A DNA stretch of 64,000 bases from Gliomastix tumulicola (lineage: Eukaryota > Ascomycota > Sordariomycetes > Hypocreales > Bionectriaceae): positions 2,790,001 to 2,854,000 of the forward strand of contig BCHX01000004.1 of the NCBI GenBank assembly GCA_001599755.1. The letters are read 5' to 3'. The position numbers were made by a program, and so were the translations under genes. Shown here piece by piece: positions 1 to 11,335 of the stretch; position 1 is the stretch's first letter; each line of letters begins with the position of its first letter. The notes beneath the pieces are model-generated. The model searched no databases, had not been told where the DNA came from, and worked only from the letters and a program-made list of their open reading frames with translations.

Positions 1-3000
1 TCGCTCGATCTAGCCAGGCCAATTGACGTTGACGAAGCCGAGTCAACCAAGTCGGTCCAGAAGGAGGACAAATTGTCTCTACGGCTGCTAACAGTCTGAT
101 TTCCAGGCAGGTCGTCAAAGAGAATGCTAGCAAGCTGCCAGACACGTTGCTCCTGAGTGCTCGCGGGGCTGTTCATATCCTGGCCGTGGAAAAGCTGCTC
201 TAGGCTAGACTTGCGCAGAGATGCAAAGGGGATGCTGTCGACCATGCGAATATCGGTCAACTTGTCCTGAGCACCAAGGAACTTCTTTGATGGCTGTTTT
301 GCCATGTTAAAACCGGGAGTTGATGACAGTGCGTGATACATCAGAGCACATACCTCGGGAGGACCAGTTTGGATACGGACAACATGAGACGCAGAATCAA
401 GCGGTCGTGTCAGGACGACAGTCTCGTCAGGGCCCCATGTAGGGCGGCCTGCGTCATGGAAGGCTTTCTCACTCTCCTGCAGGGCAGGGTTCTTGTCTTG
501 TCGTTCGTAGGGCCACTGTAGTTAAAAAAAAAGATCTTAGTATTCAGACAGCAAGGAAATGATAAATACAATTGACTCCAAGTAGTCATCACGATGCAAC
601 CATTATACTGACCTGTGGAAAACCCTTGGCGGTTGACGTCGAAGCCCGAGCCTTGAGAGGCGTAGGCTGTGGCTTCTCAAACAACGAGTTCATCAAGTCG
701 ATACTCGTTGCAAATCCCCGGTTTCCTCCAGCGGCTTGCGAATTGGCTTGTGCTTCCAGTCTGTCCGTGGTGCTCTTCTTCCATACGGATGCTCTGCCAT
801 TAACCGGTTCATCGTCGTCGAAGGAGACAAGCTTATTACCACCATATCGAGGAGATTCATTACGCAGCTTAAGCACCTGCCGATCCCTCTTGACTGGGCT
901 CACGGTTTTACGGAGCATCTCCATCCAGTCATCACCATCTGCTACTTCGATCTTCGCAGGTTCGACAGAGTCCTTGATGGCTCGCATTCTGGCTCTGAGA
1001 ACACCACCAGGGGTCCCAAGGGGGGCCTCTTGGTCAGCCTCTGACGATACGTCATCCTGCTCCGCGGCGTGATGCTGTCCGGCGAAAGACCTCGTCATGT
1101 CTTCGTCGTCGGACACGTCATATTCCTCACCCATGTCTTGCGTGTACTCATCGATTGAGAGCGGGACGTTGTTGGGCGCGGAATCCGCGGAGCTAACCCC
1201 TAAAAAAGACTGCTCCGTAGGGATGTGCTGCTCTATCATGGTAGGCTGGTGGAAAGCGCCGGGAAGACCATGAGACTGCCGAAAATCGAATGTGTCGTCT
1301 TCCATCTCCGAGTTGAAGGACAAGTCCAAGGGCGCCGGCTCGAGAAAGTCAACGTGTCGGCTCGGGGTCTGATCGACCAGTTCCGTGTCCTCGTCCTCGT
1401 CCTCGGAGTCGTCGAGACCGTAAGTTGTGAAATGCTCAACGCTGAAGACCCAAACACCAGTATCCTTGTTGTATGACTCGAAGGTTGTGTTGTCGATGCG
1501 TTGAAGGCGGTCAATGTGCTTCTTGACTCGCCTGTCCTCGTCGGTCGAAAGTCTCTTCTCGCCCCTGCTGCGCGGCCATGATTGCTCGAGAGATATCTGG
1601 GCAGGAACATTGAGACCCTTGCCAACAGGAGGCTTCCTCGCGGAGTTGGGATATACAGTTGCCGAGCGCGGCTCCAACTGGATGATCCCTCCGTAGAGTT
1701 CTTCAGGTTCGATCGCCGTAACATCGACGGGATACTTGAACCTGATAGATCCCACGTTCTCACGACCAATGACGAAGTTGTCGATGGACTGGCGCTGGAT
1801 CCTGTTCATAGACTGGATCTCCTCAAGAGTTGGCTTAGAGTAGTACTCTCCAGGTGACTTGTCGGTGCCACCGGCAACAGAGCCACTGGGTGTTGCAAGG
1901 GGATCTTCCTCTCGGATGTCTCGAAGGTCCTTCGTGGCAGTCGGGTCGCCATTCGGTGTGCGCGAGCCGTTGAGGGCGGATTGGCGGTTCTGACGAGGAG
2001 TGTCTTCCGCTTGGGTGCTTGGGGAGTCCTCTGGGGCTGGAAGCGCACCGCGAATCTGCACCTCGCCGTCGGTTTCAGGGTTGCTGACTTCAAAACTAAC
2101 ACGCTTAGCGAGTTTTCGTGAGCCCGAACTCGCATCACCCAGGTGCTTGTCTTTCTGGGGCGTAGAAAACAAGTCGCTTCTGATATCCCGGCTGATCACC
2201 AGCTTCTTGGATCCAGTGCTGCCATACCACCTTGGTCCAGAGCTTGACGAGAATGCACCGGGCGCCAGGATGCTGTCCTCGGTGTTGAAGTTGCGGCGCA
2301 GGTTGTTAACCGACATGCTCTTGTTAAGTGAGCCACTTGAGCTTGAACCGAGCAGACTTCTACCAAGGGTCCCAGGGGTGCTAGCGATGCTACTGGCAGG
2401 GCTGCCACCTGGGGTGCCATAGGTGCTGTAGGAGAATCCATACGCTCTCTTCTGAGGAGTTCCGTACCGAGAGGCGGAAGATGGTGCCATCTTGGACATG
2501 GCGAGAATGGAGCCCCTCTTGGGCTTCGCGCTGCTATTGAGCGGGGTGGCCAAGGGTCCGGGATTGTTCACCTCAGTGTTGTGCAGGCTTGAGAAGAGGG
2601 ACGGACTTCCGTAAGCGGACACATCGTTCAGGTTGGCTGTGAGTCCCTGAGGAGCGTTGTTGGCCTGCTGGGAGTTGCCAAGAAGCGAGCTTCCAAGGCC
2701 GCCTTGCTGCTGCTGGTTGTTCATACTTCCAAAGAGGCCAGTTCCTGCGCCTTGGTTAGCTGAAGCGCCAAAGGGGCTTGAGTTGGCGTTCTGAGTTGAA
2801 CTGCCGAAAAGGCCCGTCTTCTGCTGTTGGTTGTTGCTGGCTGCGCCGAACAGACCAGTGCCCGGCGCGGCCTGATTCTGGTTGCTTCCGCCGAGGCCGC
2901 CGAACAGCCCGCCAGTATTGGTATTCGTCTGGGTGTTCGTCCCGCCAAACAGACCTGTGCCAGTGTTTGGCTTGGCGGCACCGAACAGACCCCCTGAAGT

Positions 3001-4671
3001 CGCCGAGTTGTTCGTGCCGAACGCACCCGCATTCTGCTGTTGGTTGGCGCCGCCAAACAAACCACCAGAAGCTGCAGGCTGTGCCGGGGTCGACCCGAAT
3101 AAGCCGGTCGTGGCTGGCTTTTGCTGGTTATTGTTGCCAAATAGGGAGCCGCCTGCCTGCTGGTTTTGGTTCTGCTGGCCAAAGGCACCGCCTCCGCCAA
3201 AGGCACCGCCAGTATTCTGCTGGGGCTGCTGGTTGGCAGTGTTGCTTCCAAACAAGCCACCACCCGCAGCTTGTCCGGTAGCATTGCTGTTACCGAATAG
3301 ACCGCCGCCAGTATTAGCGTTAGTGTTGGAGAAGGCATTGCCAGTGCTACCAAAGCCACCGGTAGCAGTGTTGGTGTTGGTGCCGCCGCTGCCGAAGAGA
3401 CCGCCCCCGGTCTGAGGCTTGTTGGCTCCAAAAAGCCCACCACCGGTATTGGATGACCCAAAGGCGTTGGTCGTATTCGGCGTGCTCCCGAAGGCTCCTC
3501 CAGTCTGGCCCGTGCCGAATCCGCCAGTATTCTGCTGAGTCGTGCCGGACCCAAATAGACCACCGGCAGCAGGCTTGTTCGCGCTTCCAAACAAACTACT
3601 CCCTGTGGCATTGGTATTGGAGCCGAAGGCATTGTTCGTGGCGCCGAAACCCGTGCTGGTATTGTTCGTGGCGGCGTTTGTGCCGGAACCGAAAAGTCCT
3701 CCTGTGTTGGTCGCCGTGTTGTTGGTGTTGCTTCCAAAGCCAGAAGTCTGGGTGTTGGTGCCGAAGCCACCTCCAAAGTTCGATGCCACGCCAAAGGCTC
3801 CGCCGCCGCTAGCATTCCCATGCCGGCGTCCCTGAACGTAGTCGGCTAGTCGGAGTTCCTCTGCGGACCACTTCTTGTAAGGGTCCTGGAACAAGATGTT
3901 CTGGAAAGAGTTGGTAGAGCCGTTCGTCTCCTTCTCGGTATATGCCTGGAAGGGGGCAACAGCGGTACCAGGGGGGTCGCCGACAGCGGCATTGTTCGTC
4001 GCGCCGAAGCCACCACCGAAGCCGGAAGTCGTGGCCGTGGTGTTGCTTCCACCTCCAAACAGGGAGCCTCCAGTCGTCGTGGACGCCCCGAACGCGGGCT
4101 TATTGGCGGTCGAACCGAACATGCCACCTCCTGTTGTGCCACCACCACCACCACCGAAGGGCGATGAGGTGTTAGTGTTGGTGTTGCTACCGAACCCTGA
4201 GAATCCCGTGGATGCGTTGTTGTTCGTGGTAGAGGATCCGAAAAGACCGCCGGTGGTCGTGTTGGTAGTCGATCCAAAAGCCGGCTTGGCTCCAAAACCT
4301 GTTCCAGATCCAAATCCGCCTAGTGACTGTCAGTGATTCAAATTCTCGGAGCGCCTGTGCGACCGTTAAGTCTGGGAAATCGTGCGAACGTACCTGTGCC
4401 CCCGCCAAATCCAGAGGTCGTGTTTGTGGCAGTGTTGGCGTTGTTGCCTCCAAAGAGGCCGCCGCCTGACGTATTGCTCTGGCCGAATCCACTCGTGTTG
4501 CTTCCAAAACCTGGGAACAGAAACGTTAGTCGCATGTCTCCGTCTGTTTGCTCTCGCGGACTTACCAGATGTAGTGGTGTTGGTGTTGTTCTGGCCGAAA
4601 CCTCCAAAGGTTGAGGGCTGGGTATTGTTGTTGTTATTCTGGCCGAAGCCCCCAAATCCGCCGAACGACAT
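1..4671 (-). CDS. NUP145: Nup98-Nup96 nucleoporin precursor (NUP145/NUP189 type), 3' end cut by window edge
   Basis: FG nucleoporin precursor of the nuclear pore. Proteins of this family cleave themselves into an FG-rich Nup98-like half and a Nup96-like half that joins the Y-complex scaffold. Exons read on the minus strand: 4671-4566, 4510-4394, 4319-613, 515-354 and 293-1 (open at the edge). Exons 1-3 encode 1310 residues. Residues 1-190 are FG/GLFG repeats. About residues 192-240 match a GLEBS (Gle2/Rae1-binding) motif, with FQAYTEKE and EELRLADY. More GLFG repeats follow to about 560. The autoproteolytic domain starts near 1850 (YYSKPTLEEI) and ends in GVWVFSVEHFTTYGL at about 1420-1455, so cleavage is predicted between F1038 and T1039. 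An acidic linker and the start of the Nup96 part follow, including WPYERQD and RPTWGPDE. The nucleophile is Thr rather than Ser. Identity is secure; the exact exon 5 acceptor is inferred. Confidence 0.93.
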
Positions 4672-5881
4672 CGTGAACAGCTAGAGCGTTGGCGAATAGG
4701 GGGAGATAGAGGATGCACCAAGTCAGGAAGCGATCCTGTGCGAGTTTGGTGACTGTTCGTGATCGAGATATCTCAGTCAGAAGAATGCGGCGCTCATGTG
4801 GTCGGTGATGTCGAGATTGACGGTTTTTTTTTTAATCTTTTGTAATTTTTTCGAAGAGAGCAGCTCTGAATCGCGTCCGTATCTCGGTCCTGAGGAGCAA
4901 GGAAAGGAAACGGTCAAGAGTCGCGTGCGAGGAGACGTAACGAAGCAGTCAGAGTCGTCGGAGACGTGCGTGTCGAAAAAAAGAATGGACGAAGTTGAAA
5001 GAAGAAAACAAGAGCGAGCTTCTGCAGCCAGACAGATTGATATAGGAGACGGGCAGACGATGCCTGGATCACCTGATACTGTCCTCGCCGATGCGTGGCG
5101 ACGAAGGGATACGGCCCCCGGAATAGTGCAGGCAAGCTTTTAGTAGTTGGCGAGGTAGGGAAGTGGAAGGGGTGGCACGAATTGGCTGGCGAGAAAATGC
5201 GCGCCCGGCGATGAAGCTGTGAGCCTAAAGCGTTGCTTGGCAGGCGGTGCTTACTCATCCCGGCCAATCACAGGCGCCCAATGCAGCTACATTGGGGCTG
5301 TGTCACTTCTGCCTAAGGTTGCCTGCACGTCTACCTGAAGGCCAGGTCACCTGCCGGATCCACACCCAGCTCACTGCCCACCAGCTGCCCCGGTCTCTCG
5401 CTTTTGCTGGCACTTTTCTGGGATTGGACCTTGGGACTCGGCGCGATCGCGTCTCATCCAATCCGTCGCGTCTGGTCGCATCGCATCGCATCTCGTCGCA
5501 TCACATCGGCATTATTCACAGTAGCTTTGCTCTGGTGATTGGCACCTTTCTCCTCCTCTCCAGCAGTTTTGTACACCTTTGCGACTTCTTGCTGAACCTC
5601 ATCTGAACGAATTCTCGCTTGAAGCTGAGCTATGGCTTTCATAATATAAATGAATGAATACCACCAGTACCCCATCCATGCTATTCACCAACCGACCCCG
5701 GTCATTGTCGACAAAAAGTGCGAGCTCATCTTACACTGGCTCTTTGTTCGCCTGATCACTTGGCTGGCTCGAGCAACATCCCACGACAACACGGCGGCTT
5801 TTTTGCAGACAAAGAAAATTGTTTAAACTGTCAGACATTGGAAATTCGACAGAAGAAGGGAAATTTATACACACGGCAATC
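4672..5881. other. Divergent intergenic region, NUP145 / centrin
   Basis: About 1.2 kb between two divergent start codons, presumably holding both promoters and 5' leaders. It contains a T-run near 4825, and direct repeats of the form tcgcatcgcatc near 5476-5503. No ORF here resembles a protein. Confidence 0.6.
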
Positions 5882-6545
5882 ATGAACACACACGCAACAC
5901 CACGAGGGCTCCCAGTCCGCTCATTTGCCAGCGGCTCACACCAGCCTCAGCCGCAGAGAGAACCAGCAGCGGCGCAGGTGACAAACAACGAAGATTACAA
6001 CAGCCTCGCTGAAGAAGATCGAGAGCACATCGATGAAGTGGTGAGCATGAGAGCCCCTTTATCTTCGAGAGATGAGCCCGGCCTAACGAGACTGCCAGTT
6101 CGACCTCATGGACATGAAGAAAAAAGGGTGGCTCAACAGCTATGAGTTCAGGCATTCGCTGGCAGCACTGGGTTTTGAGCTGTCCAAGCCCGAGTACGCA
6201 AGAGAGCTAGACACCTACGGCACGATACCGCCAGATTGGCATGATCCCCATGGCTGCCCGGTCAACCGTCTTTACATGTACCTGGATCCGTTCCGCCTCT
6301 GCGCTGCGAAGCTCATCGCCAACCGGGATCCTCGTGAAGAGGCTATCAAGGTCTTCAACATGTTCGACTACGATCAAGACGGCATCATCTCCGTCGACGA
6401 CATGCGGCACCTAGCCCAGGACATCAAAGAGGAGAGGACAATGTCCGACGAAGAGATCCAGACAATGATCGACCACCTTGATCATGACGGCAAAGGCGGT
6501 GTCAATTTAGAAGAATTCATCCAGATGATGGAGGAAGCCGGATGA
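5882..6545 (+). CDS. CDC31: Centrin, Cdc31-like EF-hand protein of the spindle pole body
   Basis: Calcium-binding centrin. Known roles are spindle pole body duplication, and mRNA export as part of TREX-2. Two exons, 5882-6040 and 6099-6545, give 201 aa; the 58-nt intron starts GTGAGC and ends GCCAG. The N-terminus (about 50 residues) is low complexity. EF-hand 1 (DMKKKGWLNSYE) lacks acidic residues at loop positions 3 and 5 and is probably non-binding. Canonical EF-hand 2 is absent; a Pro/His/Cys-containing stretch (DWHDPHGCPVNR) lies there instead. EF-hand 3 (DYDQDGIISVDD) and EF-hand 4 (DHDGKGGVNLEE) look functional. The start at 5882 was chosen for homology length and context. An in-frame ATG also exists at 5819 and would add 21 residues. 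It is divergent from NUP145. Confidence 0.88.
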
Positions 6546-7223
6546 CGAATCCCGCTATAGCTAGTCGTCACAATTTCACCACACTGCGCGACCTTTCTCG
6601 GCAGAGCTACGTCAATTGGCTTCCCTCGGCCTTCGCAATTGCGCTTACGACCTAGCACGACTACACACAAAGACGACAATCAACTCGAGCACACATGGAG
6701 CGCCAAAAATTGCCTCCCCTCGATGGTCTTTAAGCTGGTATCAGGGGTGATCGGAGACGGAACTGGTGGGGACTTTTTACTTGGACATGCGTTGCAATAC
6801 CACTGTTTGCTTTATCGATGGTCTTCGGTATCATTTTGTCTTCAAGCTGCTTTGTCTGTTCGGCACACACGGCGAGGGAATGTACTTGCGTTGATGGATA
6901 GTAGTTAAAACATTCAAAAAAAAAAAAGATCTCTAAATTTTTGGATGCAGAGGCCTCCGTTCTAAGGTCCTCAATTCTGAACCTGGCGACACACCTCCGA
7001 TGTAGATACAGGTTGAGCTTCCCAAGGTCAGGAAGGGAAGAAGATATGAGACAGTATGAGATGTAGGGAGTGAGAAGACTGAGGAAATCACCATCTCTCG
7101 GATGAAGCCGTTGAAAACGAATGATGCCCGATCAAAGTGAGATGCTGATATGAACTGATTGGTATAGGAAAAGGGAGGACTAAAGCAACTTCCAACGCCA
7201 TCTGGACAAGGAAACAAGGCTCA
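6546..7223. other. Convergent intergenic region, centrin / epsin 3' ends
   Basis: Holds the two facing 3' UTRs. An A-run lies near 6917-6928, close to aaacattcaaaa. No gene is seen. Confidence 0.55.
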
Positions 7224-9110
7224 TCAAAACTGGATCAGATCTTGGTTCTGTGGCTGTTGCTGCTGCTGGCCGGCGAAAGGGTTGTTGTTTGGCTGTCCAT
7301 TCATTCCAGCCGGTCCAGTGACATGAGAGGGCTGGGTGTAGCTGACACTCGGCATGCCCGTGAACTGCTGCCTTAGGAATGGGTTGTTACCTGTTGCTTC
7401 GGCATTCAAACGAACAACACCAGACCCAGCACTGTTGACGAAAGTTCCGGGAGCCGTATGTTGGGCAGGGATGCGCAGGTTTCCTGTGTTTCCGAAAGTA
7501 TCCATGCCGTCACCAGTTGCCAGTAGCGAGTTGAGCTTGGTCTCGTGCTCGTTGAGGTCCCTGTTCTGCAGGTTTGGTGCTGGTAATCCCATGCCGAACG
7601 AGTTCTGGGTCTGCAATTGAGGCTGGGGTTGGTTGAAAGAAGACAGGGTCTTCTGCTCAGGCAGAGACCCCAAGCTGTTCATCGCGGGTCTAGCAGAGGA
7701 AGGGCGGTTGTGGTTGAATGTTGCAAACGGGTTGTTTGAGCCCGTAGGCGTGGGCTTCAGGGCCTGCTGCTGGTTCGTAGCCCACGGGTTGTGGGTACCA
7801 GGCTGTAACGGAGAAGAAGCATCACCCATAGGCGATGGAAGCTGAGGCTGCGCAGTCTGTTGCTGTTGAATGTAGGGGTTGTATCCAGTCGGCTGCGCCT
7901 GGAAGGCTGGTTGGAAAGATTGCAGGTTCTGCTGGCCATAAGAATCGAGTCCGGTGGGCTGGTTGTTGAATGCGGCGTAGTTGCTTGCGAAGCCGGTGGG
8001 CTGTTGCTGTTGCTGTGGCTGTGGCTGCTGGAAGCCGGTGTAAGCATTCGGGATATATCCAGTCTGCTGGCTCTGTTGCTGATTCGGGTCGATCTGGTTC
8101 GCAAACCAATCGACCTGGTTGCCCTGCTGGTATCCGTTGTTGAAGCCAGTGGGCTGAGGCAGGGGGGTCGGTCCCGGCGTGTCATCGAAGAGAGAGGCGG
8201 CATTACTCTCCTCCAGCTCTCGGCGTCGACGCTCATCTTCCTCCTTGCTCAGCTTGATGGCCTTGGCCAGGTCGTCATCGTCTTCATGTCCACCCTGTCG
8301 GGTCTCTCTCATCCTTCGGTCTTCCTCTTCCTGGTGCTTGCTAGCCTCAAGGGCTAGGCGGTACTCGGCGTCCTCTTCCTCGTTCGCAGGTCGCCTTTCG
8401 CGCGGAGGGCGTCGGCTGGATGATGCCTCGCCGCTATGATGGGGCATTGTTTCCTCCAGCCCAGTCACCCGGGATTTCCACGATTTCCGATCGCTACGCT
8501 CGGCACGAAGACGCTCTTCGTCGAGGATAAGGGAGGTAAGCTCCTTCGCCGCAACTCGGACTGTTCAGGAGGAAATTAGTACGCATGTCCCGTTGACGCA
8601 TGTCGTCTATGATGGGTCCTTGGGAACCAACCGTTCTGCCCGACATCCCGGCCCTCTTCGTCGATGTATTGGAATTCGCGCAGGGTCTTGATAACGTATT
8701 GGCTTTGTCGGGCCCAAGTCACCACGAGCTCCGAACCCTCGTGTAGACAGTAATCGAGCACCTTTAGAGCTTTAAGGACGTGTCGCCAATTCTTTCCCTT
8801 GTCATTCAGTCGCTTGTCGAGCATATCCATGATATCGTAGAAATCGCTAGAGCTAAAAAGGGGGCAATCAGCATTGGCGAGCGCCTGGGAGCCTAGAGCT
8901 TGCCATACGTGTTGAAAGTCATCTGAGCGATCTCGCTCATCTGCGTGCCAGTCGGACCCCATGGATCATTGCTTGTTGCTGAAGGCCGCGCAGGTCAGCT
9001 CATGATACTTCAGGGCGGGAACTCAGGGTGCGCCAACCTTCTCTGACCTTGATCTGGGTACTGGAGTAACCCTTGGTCACATTCCTCACGCTTCGCATAA
9101 CCTTGGACAT
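7224..9110 (-). CDS. ENT1: Epsin (ENTH domain, two UIMs, NPF motifs), clathrin adaptor
   Basis: Endocytic adaptor that binds PI(4,5)P2 through ENTH, ubiquitinated cargo through UIMs, EH proteins through NPF, and clathrin. Exons 9110-9038, 8978-8909, 8852-8632 and 8560-7224 give 566 aa. The ENTH domain (about 1-150) shows MSKVMRSVRNVTKGYSS, SNDPWGPTGTQMSEIA and NDKGKNWRHVLKALKVLDYC. Two ubiquitin-interacting motifs follow, EYRLALEASKHQ and DLAKAIKLSKEE. The tail is Gln/Pro-rich with repeated PTGF/PTGY/PTGL, at least three NPF motifs (NNPFATF, NNPFLRQ, NNPFAGQ) and a C-terminal DLIQF that resembles a clathrin box. Introns 1 and 3 use GTTGGC and GTTGGT donors, off the usual GTRNGT but restoring family sequence exactly. 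The choice between ENT1 and ENT2 is not meaningful here because filamentous fungi usually have one epsin of this type. Confidence 0.92.
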
Positions 9111-10073
9111 GTTGGGCAGTTGGCGGCCGAAGCTCGAGAAGAACGAACAATCGGAGGCAGTGTAGATCAACGTCTGAAAGTCCCAAACACTCGCGGTTGG
9201 TGTAGCTTGAAAGGACTGATGGGTAGGGCTTGTGTGGTACAAGGTAGTTGTAGGTCGTTGGTCAGGATGTGACGTAGCCGCTTGCGTGGAATTCGGGAGT
9301 CAGGGATGGGGTCGCTCGAGGTTCGTCGGAGACCGCGCAAATGATTGGAGACTGATCGCGATGCGAATCAGATGTGATACGTTGTTCGGTAGGTTCACGG
9401 CGACGACGTGGAAAAGGGTTGTTTTGGGGAGTCAAGGTTGAAGAGTGGCGATCGGCCAGCAGCCATAAATGCACGAGGTCGGGTAAGGATAAGGTAGAGC
9501 AAAGCAGTGGGGTCATCGAATCTCTGCGTGTTGAGAGCAGCAGCCCAAGCCGAGACTGGCTGCTGCTTGTACGAGTACCTGACCCACCCATAGTGCTGGT
9601 TTTCGACGCCCTCTTCTGTAGGGTAAGCGTCCAACCCGTTTCCAAGCCACAATTGACAAATACCATCTGACCTTGACTCGTGGACCACTCCTCTTGTCTT
9701 TGAGTGGTGTGGGTGTGTACGCGTGGAAGGGTTGGACTAGAGTCTTTCACTCGTAAGCAGAGGATGCCGAGGGAGGCGCAGTCAAAGTCATAGATGACAA
9801 TAATGTGTGTTTGGTAAGTACCTAGGTAGATATTCAATCCCAACAACAATGGCCCCGGGCTTCGATAGGCTCGGCTCGGTGAGGAATAGATATCCATATA
9901 AGGTTGCCCGTACTTTCACCACTGCAAGATCAGATGAAAAACCAAATACAAAAATTGTCACTCGCATGGCTGAACATCGAAGCAGGTCTAATAGTTCCCG
10001 TCTATATCTGAACCTGCACTTTACATAGGTATTTATATCAAGAGCCACCCAAATATCCCGCGCCGATTTATCT
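9111..10073. other. Intergenic: epsin promoter/leader and ODC1 3' region
   Basis: About 960 nt between two minus-strand genes, expected to hold the epsin promoter and the ODC1 3' UTR. A TAGGTA/TACCTA palindrome lies at about 9818-9830 (tacctaggta). Several open frames exist on both strands, but none has splice-linked continuity or recognisable motifs. Confidence 0.5.
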
Positions 10074-11335
10074 CTATTTCTGCCAGCTTCGGAAGGTGTC
10101 CATGACGGTAGTGAAAACGACGAGAAGAATACCACCTCCAGGACCCAGACGCAGAACCTATGGAGATTAGCTGATGGCGCCCATCTCTTGTCCGAGGACG
10201 GTGGACTTACCTTGGGCAGGAAGCCCTTGTACAGAGCACCGAAACCTTCCTCGCGAGCAACGGTGAAGACAGACGCCCATGCCCAGTTATACTTGGGCAC
10301 CTGGCCAGGTACTCTGGGGGTGTTCTGGATTCGGCTCTTGACGACGTCCATGGGCGTGTTGAGAATGGTGCCAACAGTGCCACCAATGGATCCGGATATA
10401 AGATCATTGGTCATCTGCTTGCTCTTGGTCTCAGCCTTGGGGAGAAGCTGGCGGACCTGGAAGATGCATCCGAAGTAGCCAGCGTTCCACAGAACGTGCC
10501 TCCACATGGTGCTCTCCAGGCCCTGGTAGAGACTGAGGATACCCTCGTTCCGGACCGTCTGGGCTACAACATCCAGCGCGCCTTTGTACTTTCCAGCCGA
10601 GGCCTTGTCTTGCAGTCGGATCTTGACCAGCTCGAAAGGCACAACAACAAAGGACTCGGTAGCTCCAGCCGAGGCACCAGTCAGAACGGACAAGGGCTGG
10701 GTCATCTTGTCGATACCGAAAAGGTTGCGATAGATCTTCCCCCACTCATCATTGGCAGCAAACTTGGTCGCTCGCTTGGGCGCCTCCATCAGAATCGGGG
10801 CTGAGATACCACGGTAGAGGCGAGAGAAGCTAGGCGGCGGTTGTTAGCAGCCGATCGTGCTCGGACAGGCGGCGTGGGCACGTTACCCTTCGTTCTTGAT
10901 GATCTTCCGGAAGCAGTCCACCATGCCATTGTATTGCTCGGCACCAGCCGCCGCGGCTCCGGTCTGCAGTTGTCTGCGTCGGGTACTCGTCAGTGATCGA
11001 GGTGGGCAAAGTGGTCGGGTCGTGTGAAGGCATTACACTCGGGTCTTGACGACATCAAGGGGGTACCTAGGTTGGCCAATTAGTCCTCAATTCCCTCAGA
11101 CGGTTTATTCCACCGCGACTTACATCACCAAGATCTAGGTAGCAGCATCGCGGTCAGCAATGTGGTGTGCGACGTGATGAAGCTCGCGTGTGAGCATACC
11201 TCCGATACACCGGCAATGGCGCCTAAAGCGAGAAATAATCAGCAATTGGCCAATGGAGCGCGTTTCAGCGAATTGGAGTGGTCTCATACCTGCGGCGAAC
11301 TGGTAGACGAAAGGGAGAGGCTTATCGGACGACAT
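10074..11335 (-). CDS. ODC1: Mitochondrial 2-oxodicarboxylate carrier (SLC25 family)
   Basis: Inner-membrane carrier exchanging 2-oxoadipate/2-oxoglutarate, linked to lysine metabolism. Seven exons: 11335-11290, 11222-11200, 11134-11124, 11066-11037, 10973-10887, 10829-10211 and 10157-10074, giving 299 aa, the usual size. The three tripartite repeats carry the carrier signature YPLDVVKTRVQ, VPFELVKIRLQ and TPMDVVKSRIQ. The segment MEAPKRATKFAANDEWGKIY is characteristic of the ODC subgroup. The first carrier signature is spread over four very small exons (23, 11, 30 and 87 nt); every junction restores frame and family sequence. The gene is divergent from the IBtk-like gene. Substrate is inferred from subfamily, not shown. 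Confidence 0.9.

Noticed and set aside
2721..3835. Long open frames on both strands across the FG repeats of NUP145
   Set aside because: Repetitive Gly/Phe/Asn codons leave other frames open; no independent gene.
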